NCBI GenBank assembly: GCA_036346225.1
Contig: JARFIW010000995.1
Coordinates: forward strand, 3,991,216-4,055,215
Length of the DNA stretch: 64,000 nt
From: Platerodrilus igneus
Taxonomy: Eukaryota > Arthropoda > Insecta > Coleoptera > Lycidae
Reading direction: 5' to 3'
Shown here: in pieces, positions 1 through 9,992 of the stretch
How positions within the stretch are numbered: the stretch's first letter is position 1
Layout of the letters: each line of letters starts with the position of its first letter
The notes under the pieces: model-generated
The model's input: only the letters and a program-made list of their open reading frames with translations
Told to the model about the DNA's origin: nothing
The model's database searches: none
Made by a program: the position numbers and the translations under genes

Positions 1-2
1 AG

Positions 3-900
3 GGATTGTTTTACTATCCCAAAATGTATAAAAATATTCGCCAAATTGTGGCATCTTGTGATATTTGTCAAAGGGCAAAAAGCATGGAGTTAAATTCCGT
101 AGTTGTGGAACGTCCTGGAGATATCGTCTGTATTGATCTTATGGGTCCCTTGCCTAAACCTGGGGAGGCTGCATGCACTTAGAGGTTAGAGTTGATGCAT
201 TCAATTGTTGTGTAAGGTTATATGCTGTTAAAAGAGCTACCGCTCAGGCTATTATAAACAGTTCATTTACATTTCCAATGCTCCACCTGTAGGTACTACA
301 TTGGCCAGGAGGCGAGTTTTTTGTTGCCTGGAAATTTAGAATTTTGCCGAACCCTTGCCGTTCCAGGCAAGGTAGGGATCTTTAACGTGCGTGACAACAC
401 TCACACACGGGACCTCCATTTAACCTCTCATCCGAACGAGGGCGTAATTTTTGTGAGAAATGCTCACCTGTCATTTTTCAAGCAGTCGGCCGTGTCGGGA
501 TTTGAACCCGGGACCTTGGGATCCGTAGTCTTACGCTTACTACATTGATCCACGGCGACGCCCAGGCTATTATAAACAGCATTGTGAAAAACATCCAAAT
601 ACCCAGTAACCTAAATGCATCAAACACAATTCACGTCTATAGAGTGGGCTGAAAAAATGAAGGAGCAGGGAATTACGGTGAAGACTATATCACATTTTCC
701 ATTGGGTAACATAAAGGTGTGCTGCAATAAAGAGGTTAAATGTTTTCCAAGAACATAATGTTTAAATAAACATTCTGGGTGGGCATGGGAAATAGATAAA
801 AATGAACTTTGTCTAAATAATGGGGTGCTTGGTATCATGAGGTTTACTCCATTATTCTTACAAAAGGGGGAGGTTATTAAAAATCCATTAGAGGAATCTT
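3..900 (+). pseudogene. Gypsy-type integrase remnant, split by a SINE
   Basis: Reading from base 3 gives the zinc-binding end of a retroviral-type integrase (CDICQRAK) and the start of the catalytic core (IVCIDLMGPLPKPGE) up to about 171. After a small deletion the core continues (VDAFNCCVRLYAVKRATAQ) to 261. A SINE follows, and the same integrase resumes at about 580 with TQFTSIEWAEKMKEQGI, then the conserved HFPLGNIK and FTPLFLQKGE blocks of the core's end. In a live element this enzyme inserts the cDNA copy of a Ty3/Gypsy retrotransposon. The piece is broken by stops and frameshifts, and the rest of the element lies to the left of the window. Family call is firm; the clade is not resolved. 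Confidence 0.75.
262..562 (-). mobile_element. tRNA-derived SINE, copy 1
   Basis: A 301-bp insertion flanked by a perfect 17-bp direct repeat, caggctattataaacag, at 245-261 and 563-579. The right end read on the minus strand has a tRNA-like RNA polymerase III promoter: an A-box-like stretch (complement of 540-552) and a B box GGTTCAAATCC (complement of 498-508). It interrupts the Gypsy integrase reading frame exactly, which fixes its ends. A related copy lies at 26083-26381. The polymerase III role is known for SINEs; the call here rests on the boxes, the long target duplication and the second copy. Confidence 0.85.
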
Positions 901-1189
901 GTATTATGTATTATGCCTTTATATAGAGCCACTCTAGTCATCATTGATATGCAGTAACTAATTTTTCTAAAATAGTTCACTTTTTTATTCACTTTATAAC
1001 ATAATTATTAAATTTCAGATCAGAATCAATCATCACACCCCCAATTACTTAATTTCTGTAACCAGCTCAAACCTATCATCCAAGACAAATAAACTGCCAT
1101 CAATTGTACAGTTGTTGCCATATATTTAGTCTTTTTGTGTTTACAAATAAAAATTTTTTATATAACCACTTTTAAAAATTGTTTGAATT

Positions 1190-2125
1190 CACCTCTTCGC
1201 TATACACAAATGACAGTATCATCTGCAAATAAATTTATAGTAGTATATACTTAAAGCAAGAGGAAATGTTATTAATGTAAATGACGAACACTAGTGGTCC
1301 TAATACAGTACACTGAGACACCATTTTAGTTATCTAAAATGATTGCTCAGGTAGTTCTTGAATCATTTTATCACATTCGGTCCAACTTCATAGCATTTCA
1401 TTTGTTTTTTAATACAATTCTGTTAACCATTTCAACCACCTTTTACCTACCTCTATTAGTTCCTTCCATTTAGACAACCAATTGAACACTAGTCTCACAA
1501 GAATCCCCTTCACGAAATCCAGATTGATTCTCTATAATTAGATCATTTATCATAAAATGATTTACTAATTGGTTCTTTATAAATATCTCTAAAATTTTTT
1601 CACTTAGTGGCATCATATTAATTGGTCTAAAGTTTCGCATTCTCTTGTTTTTATTACTTTTGGAAACCAGACAACAGTTGCTATTTTCCATTTATCAGGT
1701 ACCTTACCATTTACTGACTGTTGATTATTTTAACTAATTCTTCTAATATTTTATGACCTCTCTTTTTCATTACTGTTAAATTGACTTCATCTGTACTAGT
1801 GTTTTTTTTTTATTTTTAAAAAATTTATTTATATCTTCTATCAATACCTTTTCAAATTTTACCATTTTTAATATATTTGGATTGTTAATATGAACACTTG
1901 CCATAACACCATTCATGCCTATCTTGTTATTTCCATTATAACCAACAACAATCTCGATACCATTGATAAAGTACTCATTAAATTTATTTATTAGTAGCTA
2001 ATCATCTACTTTTAAGTCCACCAAATTCAATTTCAAGTATGGTTGTATGCTTGGTATGTTCACCCATCACTTCCTTTATACCTTTCCACGTAAATTTATT
2101 GTTACTTTTTCTGTTTATTAATTCC
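1190..2125 (-). pseudogene. Jockey-like non-LTR reverse transcriptase remnant
   Basis: Minus-strand frames give, in protein order: a pre-RT stretch (KFNEYFINGIEIV, near 1945-1990), NFRPINMMPLSEKILEIF and QSGFREGDSCETSVQLV (1470-1650), then VSQCTVLGPLVFVIYINNI (about 1260-1320) and the catalytic LFADDTVICV (near 1205-1235). This order and the F-A-D-D motif are those of the reverse transcriptase of Jockey-group LINEs, which copy their own RNA at a nicked target. Several frameshifts and stops are present, so it is dead. No endonuclease domain or poly(A) end was seen. A different remnant of a similar type lies at 50750-53035. Confidence 0.75.
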
Positions 2126-2341
2126 ACGAAAAGGATATGCGAGTTTGTACATGGGGATTTGATAGAAGGTACAGAAGCTTCAAGAAAAATTTTGTGGCAT
2201 TCCCAACAAGAAATAATGAAGCACGCGACATGTAAAAAGATGAAATACTTCAGCAAGTGGCAAGATATGTTCATGAATTCGTGAGTGCAGATATAATGTC
2301 AAAAAAATCATTAACCATTAAATACTGTTATGATTCTCATT
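2122..2341 (+). pseudogene. Unrecognised protein-like segment with one stop
   Basis: One frame reads about 72 codons with a single TAA (codon at 2206 region) and protein-like composition, including GFDRRYRSFKKNFVAFPTRNN and then KDEILQQVARYVHEFVSAD, ending at TAA near 2341. It abuts the upstream end of the Jockey-like remnant, which reads on the other strand. I do not recognise the family. It could be a host exon that has decayed, a processed pseudogene scrap, or part of another transposon. No convincing splice sites were found at its edges. Confidence 0.3.
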
Positions 2342-3605
2342 AAAAGATTAAAATTCGCCTTATAAATTCATCAAAATAAGTTAACCCCCCGTCTTGTAAA
2401 TGAAACACTTGTAATGAGTTTGCTATCTATTCTAAGAAATTTTCTATCAAAGCGGCATTTTGTTATCTCTCAAATGTTTTCGTGTTTGTATGCAATATTC
2501 ACGGAAGTCGTTACATTATCATTAATTGGGCTTTGTTTACAACCCATTCAGTTCTACGAATGCTTTACAGCTGTTTTACTGAAGAAACTTGCAGTTGCGG
2601 TTCTCAAAATACTTCACATTTTATGATGGGAATTGTTTTGAAAAGCACGTTGTTTCTTACCTTATAAATAGCGACCGATTCGAGACAGCTGTTCTTCCGC
2701 AAGCGAGCACTATAAGTCGCGCTGTTGATCAAGATGCCTTCTTGTTAAATTGTTTTACTTTATTTTACTTGTGTTACGTACAAAGTGAAATTGTTTGATA
2801 TAGTATCGTCTCGTAGGTCCACTAAGCTGGTACCAGAGGCAGACAACCACACCTCCTAAAGTGCAGTTACTTTGTTGCTATGCTATGCTGCTATGAAATA
2901 TAAAGTTCTTTTGCTGGGTGTTAACCACATAAATGTCATAGCTTTTGTGCTCGTGGTTATGACACACTAAATTACACACTGCGTACTTTCTCTTTAGCAG
3001 TGCATAAGTGATTGCGTGTTTGTTTTCTAGTTACAAGTAATATAAACAAAGCTCGTGGTAGAGCAATTTTTTACTTGTTTTAAAAATTAATACTACGAAA
3101 TACTAATGTCAAAAACTTTGTTACTCGGTTAATAATCTAGATAAAGTTTCACACTTTATTCATTTCAATTTAGGGTCAAGTTACTGCTACGTCTTTTTAC
3201 TTTTAGGAAGTGCACTTCAAAGAGCTGGTAAAATTCTGTATATTTCTGTCTAATTTTCTTCTTGTACATATTTAGGATTGGAAACATTATGTAAAGTATA
3301 AATGTATATATGATTGATATTTTTAGATTTTACATCTATATTGGCTTACATGCATATTTTGTGTTATATGTGAGTGACTCTTTTATTTACATGAAGTTGT
3401 GACAGGACAATTATGCAAATATTAGTTTCTTTTGGTTTTGTAAATATCCCTTTAAGGGACTATGTTTGTTAAAGATTTGTAATAAATTGGCTTACTGAGA
3501 TTTCCAATTTTTCTTTCTGTATGACCCATCCCACTCTAAGACATTTTTGAACCACCACATTATCTCCCGAGTACACGAGGTACTTATATTGTTATTTAGA
3601 CTAAT
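2342..3605. other. No gene seen; AT-rich intergenic or old repeat
   Basis: Short open frames only (up to about 70 codons, mutually overlapping). Nothing resembles a conserved domain. The stretch may be old LTR or intergenic DNA. Confidence 0.4.
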
Positions 3606-3713
3606 GGCATTCTCCGGGGTAAACGATCCCGGAGTTAAAACAGTCCCCATTCGGATCTACGGAATGGGACTACTTCAGAGGATGTGATCGGAAGATTAAA
3701 AAGAGGAGCCAGG

Positions 3714-4430
3714 AACATTTTGCAAGTCGGAACGTGGAATGTCAGAAGTATGTCAGCAAGTAGTAAGTTAGAGAACCTGAAAATTGAAATGGACAGGATA
3801 GCATTAGACAGTAGAGATTAGCTAAGTTCGGTGGTTAAAGGATGGGGGATTTTTGGAGTGGAGATTTTAGGATACACACAGGATCAGAGGAAACAGGTGT
3901 GCGGATAGTTATGAGAAAAAAGATAGGACACTGTGTAGAAAACTACTTATAACGAAGGAAAGAGTGCTCATCGTTACATTGGAATCTAAACCGATAAATA
4001 CAGTAATAATACAAGTATACAATTCCATCTCTAGCCACAGTGAGGAAGAGGTAGAAGCGATCTACAAAGATATCAAAGGTGTGATAAAAAGACATGAAAA
4101 TTTAATAATTATGGGGGATTTTAATGCAGTGGTAGGCGAGGGTAGGGAAGGAGCAGTAGTAGGTTTCTTTGGTTTAGGCAAGAGAAACAACAGGGGAAAT
4201 AGGCTGGTAGAATTTTGCGACAAAAACAGTTTCTAACCATCACAAACACATTATTTCAACATGATCCTAAAAAACGACATGTGGAAGATGACAGGAGATA
4301 TATGAAAATATCAAATAGATTACGTTCTTGTTAAACTATGGTTTAGGAATCAAGTAGAAGACTGTAGAAGCTACCCTGAAGCCAATCACATCGTAATTAT
4401 GAAGGCCACTCATATTTAAAAATTTCAAAA
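3714..4430 (+). pseudogene. RTE-like endonuclease domain, copy A
   Basis: Starts with VGTWNVRSMSASSKLENLK (3724 onwards), the usual first block of this endonuclease/exonuclease/phosphatase fold. Then come IIQVYNSISSHSEEEVEAI and the metal-binding block IIMGDFNAVVGEGREG (about 4105-4155), FGLGKRNNRGNRLVEFC (4171-4220), ITNTLFQHDPKKRHV and, after frameshifts, RNQVEDCRSYPEANH. The enzyme would nick target DNA to prime reverse transcription. The longest intact piece is 90 codons (3964-4236); stops and frameshifts elsewhere make it inactive. Confidence 0.75.
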
Positions 4431-4929
4431 AGGAAGGGAAAAGGGCACTTTGATTCTGAGAAAGATAAAGATATCCACAAAGGATTTGGAAAAAGTCGAA
4501 TCGCTTAAAGACATCTAGAAATTTTCTGATACTAAGTAGAAACAGAAAGGAATAACATTAAAAACGACGTGGTGGCCAGAGATCCTCTGGGGTATACACA
4601 AAAAGAAACTATGGATAACTAAGGATATCCTGAATTTAAAAGAAGAAAGACGAATATACAAAAACACCTGTGAAGCAGGAAAGTTAAAGAACAATGGATT
4701 GGTGAAAAGTGCAAAGAGGTACAAACTAAGATGGAAATAAGAAAGTCAGATGAAGCATACAATCTAATTAGAATGAGTTTTAGGGAGATAAAACCGTATA
4801 GCAAAAGAACATTGAAGACGACATCATTATAGAAAATTAAGAAAAGGGCAAGAGTATATAGAGAATTTATATGCAGGACAGAAACTAAAAGCTCTACAAC
4901 AGGAATCAAACTTTGAAAAGGATGATGGG

Positions 4930-6452
4930 ATATCCTATAGAGTTTGACTTAGCATTAAAGAGTCTGGAAAATAATAAGGCACGTGGTATAGATAAGGCGT
5001 AAGCAGAAACTAAAAGCCTATAGACAGAACGTTTCTTCCAACTTGTAAGCTATATGTATGAGCCAGACGAGATACCCAAAGATTTCAAACGTAACGTCAT
5101 AGTCACTATACCAAAAAGAAAGACATGAAAATTTTCAAACAATAAGTTTGACAGCACACGTATTAAAATAGTAACTAGAATTGTACAAAGACGAATGGAA
5201 AAATGGGCTGAAGAAAATACTTGGAGAACAATTTGGATTTAGACGAACAGGGGAATATGGGAGAATATTTTAGCTCTGCGAGTGATAATGAAGACAGAAA
5301 AAGGAGAAAACACGCATATAGGGTTTGTAAATCTGGAAAAAGCATTCAACAATGTAATATGGAAAAAAATTTCGAAGTTCTCAAAAAGATCGGAATGGGT
5401 TTGAGGAATAGACGGATAGTACATAGCTTATACAAAGACTAAACAGGGGTAATAGAATTAGAGCAGTAATGCAGAGAAGTAAATATCAAGAAAGGGGTGA
5501 AACAGGGATGTGTCCCACCCCCCCTTAATTTTTAGCTTGTACATCGAAGAGGCAAAATGAATACTGTCAAATGCTAGAAGACATTTGGTATTATTATGCA
5601 GGGACAAAAATTGATATGCTTGGATTTGCAAATGGTATAGCGGTTGTTAAGAAACTACAAACTTCCTCAGACAGGCAATTATTTGCAGTGTGTTACAAGA
5701 GTTGCACAGATGTATGACGGGTTAGAATATACTTTTATATTCGGTTAAACCACACCATAAGAACAACTACAGAGCCAATTTAACTTCTGTATATTTTGTA
5801 ACTTAACACTCAAATACCTAAAATATAATTTTTACAACAAATATGCAAACTCTAAATTACTTACAGTTGCATCTCTTTTTTATAGTGAACAAAGATATTT
5901 GAGCAAGATTAAACATGGTAAATTGACAATTCATTGACTTTTCAAAAAATATTTTTGTCTATACTTTCAAATCTATTTTCCGGCCTACTACAATTATTTT
6001 GTCCTGTTTTAATTTCTAAACATTCTTCACAGCGGTATTAGATTCCAGCAAAGCAGAGAGAAGCAGCTTTTAATGAAATGGAACCAGTTCAAACAGAAAG
6101 ATACGATATGAAAAAATAAAACTAATGTTCCAGTATGTACAGGAGGGAGAAATAAATCAAAAACTAGAATACAAATAGGAAGCGATAACTTACAAGAGAA
6201 TAAGGATTTCTGCTACCTATGAAGCCAAATAATGCAAGACGGAAAAAGTGCAAAAGATATAAAACAAAGATTAGCACACGCCGGTGCTGCATTCAACAAG
6301 AAAAATCGACTACTAATGTTCAAAGGCAACACACAGAAACAAGAAAAAGATTACTGGCGGCATATGTGAGAATCACAATAATGGACATCTACAAAACTGG
6401 GACAGTAGGAAAAACGAACAGGAAAAAGATAGAAGCCTATGAAATGTAGTGC
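4930..6452 (+). pseudogene. RTE-like reverse transcriptase and C-terminus, copy A
   Basis: Recognisable blocks are FDLALKSLENNKARGIDKA (about 4944-5000), RIVQRRMEKWAEE (about 5176-5215), KKIGMGLRNRRIVHSLYKD (5383-5440), then the catalytic FADD region, which here reads FANGIA at 5630-5643. The frame is interrupted by the solo LTR and resumes at 6037. The later part has TRKRLLAAYVRI and VGKTNRKKIEAYEM (6338-6449). Catalytic residues are already lost (FANG in place of FADD), besides many frameshifts. Confidence 0.7.
5645..6031. repeat. Solo LTR, 387 bp
   Basis: The sequence between the two halves of RTE copy A begins TGTTAAGAAACTAC and ends TTCTTCACA, the TG...CA form of LTR termini. It is flanked by a 5-bp direct repeat gcggt (5640-5644 and 6032-6036). 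Removing it and one gcggt restores the RTE sequence. This is the footprint left by recombination between the LTRs of a Gypsy or BEL-type element. No related LTR is evident elsewhere in the window, and its orientation is unknown. Confidence 0.8.
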
Positions 6453-6454
6453 TG

Positions 6455-7065
6455 AAGAAATTGGAACAACAGTCTGTAATTGTTTTAGATAATGCTTCAT
6501 ACCACAGTACAGGGTTGGTTAAAGAACCGAATTACAGTTGGACTAAAGGAGACATATCAAACTGGCTGACAAAATCGAGGCTTTGTACATGATTGTACTT
6601 CTTTAAAAAAGATTTTCTGAATCTTGCTACCATGTATGCATAACAACCCAATTTATAATTTGTGTAATTAACATGGTTATTAATTTTCAGGCATAAACCA
6701 CAGGTCTACAAAGCAGATTACTTGGCAGAACAGTATGGCCATAAAGTTGTAGGATTGCCTCCCTACCACTGCTTTTTCAACCCGATTGAACTTGTCCGGG
6801 GTATATCCAAAACTTATTACAATCGTCACATTGGTAGGAATGGCAAGTCGGCAGAGAATTGTTTGAAAATATGGCACGACGTACTGGCAACCATTACCCT
6901 AGAAGTTTGGGCAAATACTGTAGCTCATTGTGAAAGGTTAATTGAGACTGGTACAATAGAGAAGTACGTTTAGATATAGTTGATGTTGCACCTCTTGTAA
7001 TAACCTTTAATGCTGATACTGAAAGCGATAGCACCGATTCAGATGTCCACATCGATTATATTTAA
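6455..7065 (+). pseudogene. DDE-superfamily transposase remnant with possible intron
   Basis: The first part reads VIVLDNASYHSTGLVKEPN and WTKGDISNWLTKSR (6475-6585). After about 100 bp that ends in a splice-acceptor-like tract (ttaattttcag, to 6691) it continues VYKADYLAEQYGHKVVGLPP (6700-6762) and YHCFFNPIELVRGISKTYY, then IWHDVLATITLEVWANTVAH. DNASYH and NPIE carry the second Asp and the final Glu of the catalytic triad of Tc1/mariner-type DDE endonucleases. A frame shift near 6970 leads into an acidic Ser/Asp-rich tail ending TAA at 7063. The N-terminus is absent, cut where the RTE element ends, and the two parts do not join in frame across the GT-AG candidate, so this is a pseudogene. 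Confidence 0.65.
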
Positions 7066-7138
7066 ACATCGCTGGAGAACTTAATGGGTAAAAGTTAGCA
7101 AATTTATATTTTGCTGATCTATATAAAGCTGTATGACA

Positions 7139-7329
7139 ATATGGCATGAACCATGAGCGACCCTAGCTCCTCAAATTTGGACAAATTCTGTATAAAACAC
7201 AGAAGCAATTATTAAAGAATAGAGGATCACAAAATTAAGTCTGATGAAAAGAATGTTGCACCGTTGATCATTAAGATAAACGACAATAGCAACGACAGTA
7301 GCTGGGATTCAGACAGCAGTAGTAACTAA
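7139..7329 (+). pseudogene. Second, tandem 3' end of the DDE transposase
   Basis: About 75 bp after the first copy ends, a diverged repeat of its last part appears: IWHEP, TLAPQIWTNSV and NTEAIIKE match IWHDV, TITLEVWANTV and HCERLIET of the first copy. An acidic tail follows (APLIIKINDNSNDSS) with the stop at 7327-7329. It has its own stops and a frameshift. A tandem duplication or a second nested copy could explain it. Confidence 0.6.
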
Positions 7330-8174
7330 TCGATAGAATGCAATGGAATCATAGGGTAATTAATGAAATACATTTTTTACACGAAGAAATATCGATATTT
7401 GTAAATTAATTATTGGCATTTAGTTTATTGTGAGGTAATCAGTATCTGTAACTTTCTGTATGATAAATAAATAAAACTAAATATATTATTTTATTGATAA
7501 TTTACAAGCATTTAATAGAGATTCATTTAATTTCTTCAGTTACATCTGTCTAGAACATCGACTGCAAAATCACAATTTTTTTTGTGATACAATTAATCAT
7601 TTTTGAATTACTTCTATCATGTTTGTTTACTTACATCTTATCATTAATAAAGTGTATTGTATTTTCAAATTTACCAATTACTTGTTTCACTCTTGAAAAT
7701 GTTATTTACTTTACTAACTGCATATATCTCATACTGGCAAAACTAAGACACCGGTACTATAAAGCTTCTACATCTTCCAATTTCAACAGGTTCCGTATAT
7801 CATCAACAAGTTTGCAAGATATTGTATGCGTTTGTTTAGCATCCAGCAAACCTTAAAGAATAAATTTTCAAGACTGTTCGTCCTATATACACTTACCTAT
7901 GAGATATCAATATCCATGTACTTTCGTATTATCTTAAAGAATATATATTTGTATTATATTTTGCCTAAAATGACTACATATTATTTGAATAGTAAACATT
8001 CACAGATCAACACTATTTATCGGCAAAAAAAAATACTTCACAAAGGCAGAAAGAAAATTGAATTTTATACGTATTTCGGTTACTTTGTGCTGACAATCCA
8101 AGAATTATTTAAAACATGAATTACACACTTTTAATTTAGTTTTGATAAACATAATACTCCCTGTATGTTTGTTG
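7330..8174. other. No gene seen; AT-rich
   Basis: Contains AATAAATAAA-like polyadenylation signals near 7466-7480, possibly the 3' end of the preceding remnant. The open frames at 7584-7856 and 7826-8119 are low-complexity AT translations with no motif. Confidence 0.4.
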
Positions 8175-9992
8175 TGGTTTGTTTACCATTTTTCTTAATC
8201 TTCTTTGGGAATTAAACCACTCATAGTTTTTAAAATCATCTTTATTTACGTTTCGATCCATGACCTAGGATCGTTGTCAAAATAATAAAAACTTCAAGTT
8301 TGACATTTATGACATAAGTTGAAGGTGACTTAGATTTATTGATGTTCGAAATATTTGGTTTGAGTACACTAGGCAAAATTTTTTAACGTAACGTAAATAC
8401 GCCACTGGGACAATATGAACCAGAATAATTAAGGAATTCAAAAAAAAAGTAAGTAAGCAAATTAAAGTTAACGAAAAGTATGGGAAATGATGGACAACTA
8501 TAGAGAAGAGTAAATGAGAATTTGGGTGCCAGAGTTTCCAAACTTCTCTACAGATAAACACTAAAGCTAAAAACACAATACCGATAATCAGGTGTGAAAT
8601 AAAACCCACAGGAAATCTTCAAGTAACGGAAAAGAAACAATAAAACAGATACAAGAAAAATTATTATAGGGACGAAAGGATATGTAAAGACGAAAAATAC
8701 ATATTTACAATAGTACATCTAGATACAATCACCAAACGGGCACTAATACTTGACCAGAGCTTCTAGCATTAAATAGTCAACAATGGTTGCTCGTCAGTGT
8801 CTTAACACTCCCAAAATGTAAGCAACCTGCGTACCCTACAGGAGTGAAGTAAGCGTCAACTCTGGGCCTTAATATTTCCTCACGCAGGCGTTGAAGTGTT
8901 TTGATAACTATTCCAAAAGTAAAGAATGTTTACACCAAAGAAAATACGAAGGATTACTATTAAAACCTAAAACATGTTTGAAATTGGTTGACAACTGTAT
9001 CTCGATTTAGTAATAGTATACTTTATAAAATCTTTAAGCATTATATCAAAAATCAAAATTGATAACACTTTAATTGTATCGTAACATGACTTGTGTGTTC
9101 ACTTGACAACAGCATAAAAATATTTCTTTGTAAATGCATCGTTGTGTTTATCGTCAATAAATAGTACCGCAGTGCTGAAACAACGGCCAAAATTTATAAT
9201 TTAGTTTATGCGGTTTTACTTATGAGAAACGGAAAATACACTTTATAGAGAAAACCTTTAATAACGTTTTAGTAGAAAGCTTTATTGTAAAACCAACACT
9301 CGAATGTATACTCACAACGGAACCAAAAAGCGGTTTTAAATTTTATTCAAAATAGCAACATTTAGGAAATTCTTGACTATCAAACACATGCTTAAATAAG
9401 AAACCAGAAAATATAATATATTAAATCTGAACTCATAAATTAAATAAATGAACTAGCAAAGTTGGTTGTTTAACTGAGCTATTACAAACTTGAAACAATG
9501 ATAGTGTAGTAAACTCGTATATTTAAACAAACAGAAACTCGTAACGTGACATTTTCCTGCTGCAATGTCAAGTTACAGCTTCGTAAATCTATTGGATTCG
9601 CTCTACAAATTTCTATTTTTGTGCGAACTTCCGTTTATACTTTAGCTTCGTAGCACCAAAATAAAATTCTCTGTTCGGTCACTAGTAAAGTTGCCTATAC
9701 GAGGTTAGTTTCTCTCTCTGTTGCAATTTACTCTTCATTTAATTAAGGCATCATGCTCATAATTCTTATACATTTATTCTCTATATTTTAGTGCAGTCGA
9801 TAAGTTTGGGCGTCCTATTATTTTTGGAAAATATTCTCTTTCAATTTATGTCATAAATGTCAAACTTGAAGTTTTTATTATGTTGACAACGATCCTAGGT
9901 CATGGATCGAAACGTAAATAAAGATAATTTTAAAAACTATGAGTGGTTTAATTCCCAAAGAAGATTAAGAAGAATTGATAAACATAACCGGT
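8175..9992. mobile_element. Non-autonomous element with ~150-bp inverted termini
   Basis: About 8176-8325 and 9838-9989 are inverted copies of each other with few differences; the shared core includes ggatcgaaacgtaaataaag outward of aacttcaagtttgacattta (complement). A 7-bp repeat tttgttg sits just outside both ends (8168-8174, 9993-9999) and may be the target duplication. The 1.5 kb between the arms has no credible coding sequence. Each arm can also fold locally (CGATCC paired with GGATCG, followed by AAACG). This could be a foldback or MITE-like DNA element, or a Penelope-type arrangement with inverted long terminal repeats; the sequence does not decide. Confidence 0.6.

Larger units (their letters stand above)
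3606..6452 (+). mobile_element. RTE-like non-LTR retrotransposon, copy A (dead)
   Basis: A degraded LINE with an apurinic-type endonuclease (3714-4430) followed by a reverse transcriptase (about 4930-5644 and 6037-6452). The left end contains a perfect 7-bp hairpin, ctccggg (3612-3618) with cccggag (3628-3634), typical of a leader region rather than coding DNA. A solo LTR (5645-6031) splits the RT. Truncation on the right occurs where a DDE transposase remnant begins (about 6455). The endonuclease and RT resemble the proteins often annotated as craniofacial development protein 2-like and endonuclease-reverse transcriptase in insects, which derive from RTE/BovB-type elements. Other pieces of this family lie at 16185-16722, 25442-26040, 26590-27085, 40015-42062 and 42130-42745. 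Confidence 0.75.

Noticed and set aside
483..556. tRNA gene on the minus strand
   Set aside because: A and B boxes are the head of a SINE bounded by target duplications; no full cloverleaf with a proper acceptor stem was traced.
8307..8609. 100-codon hydrophobic minus-strand frame
   Set aside because: It starts in the noncoding terminal repeat, has skewed AT-driven composition and no motif; likely chance.
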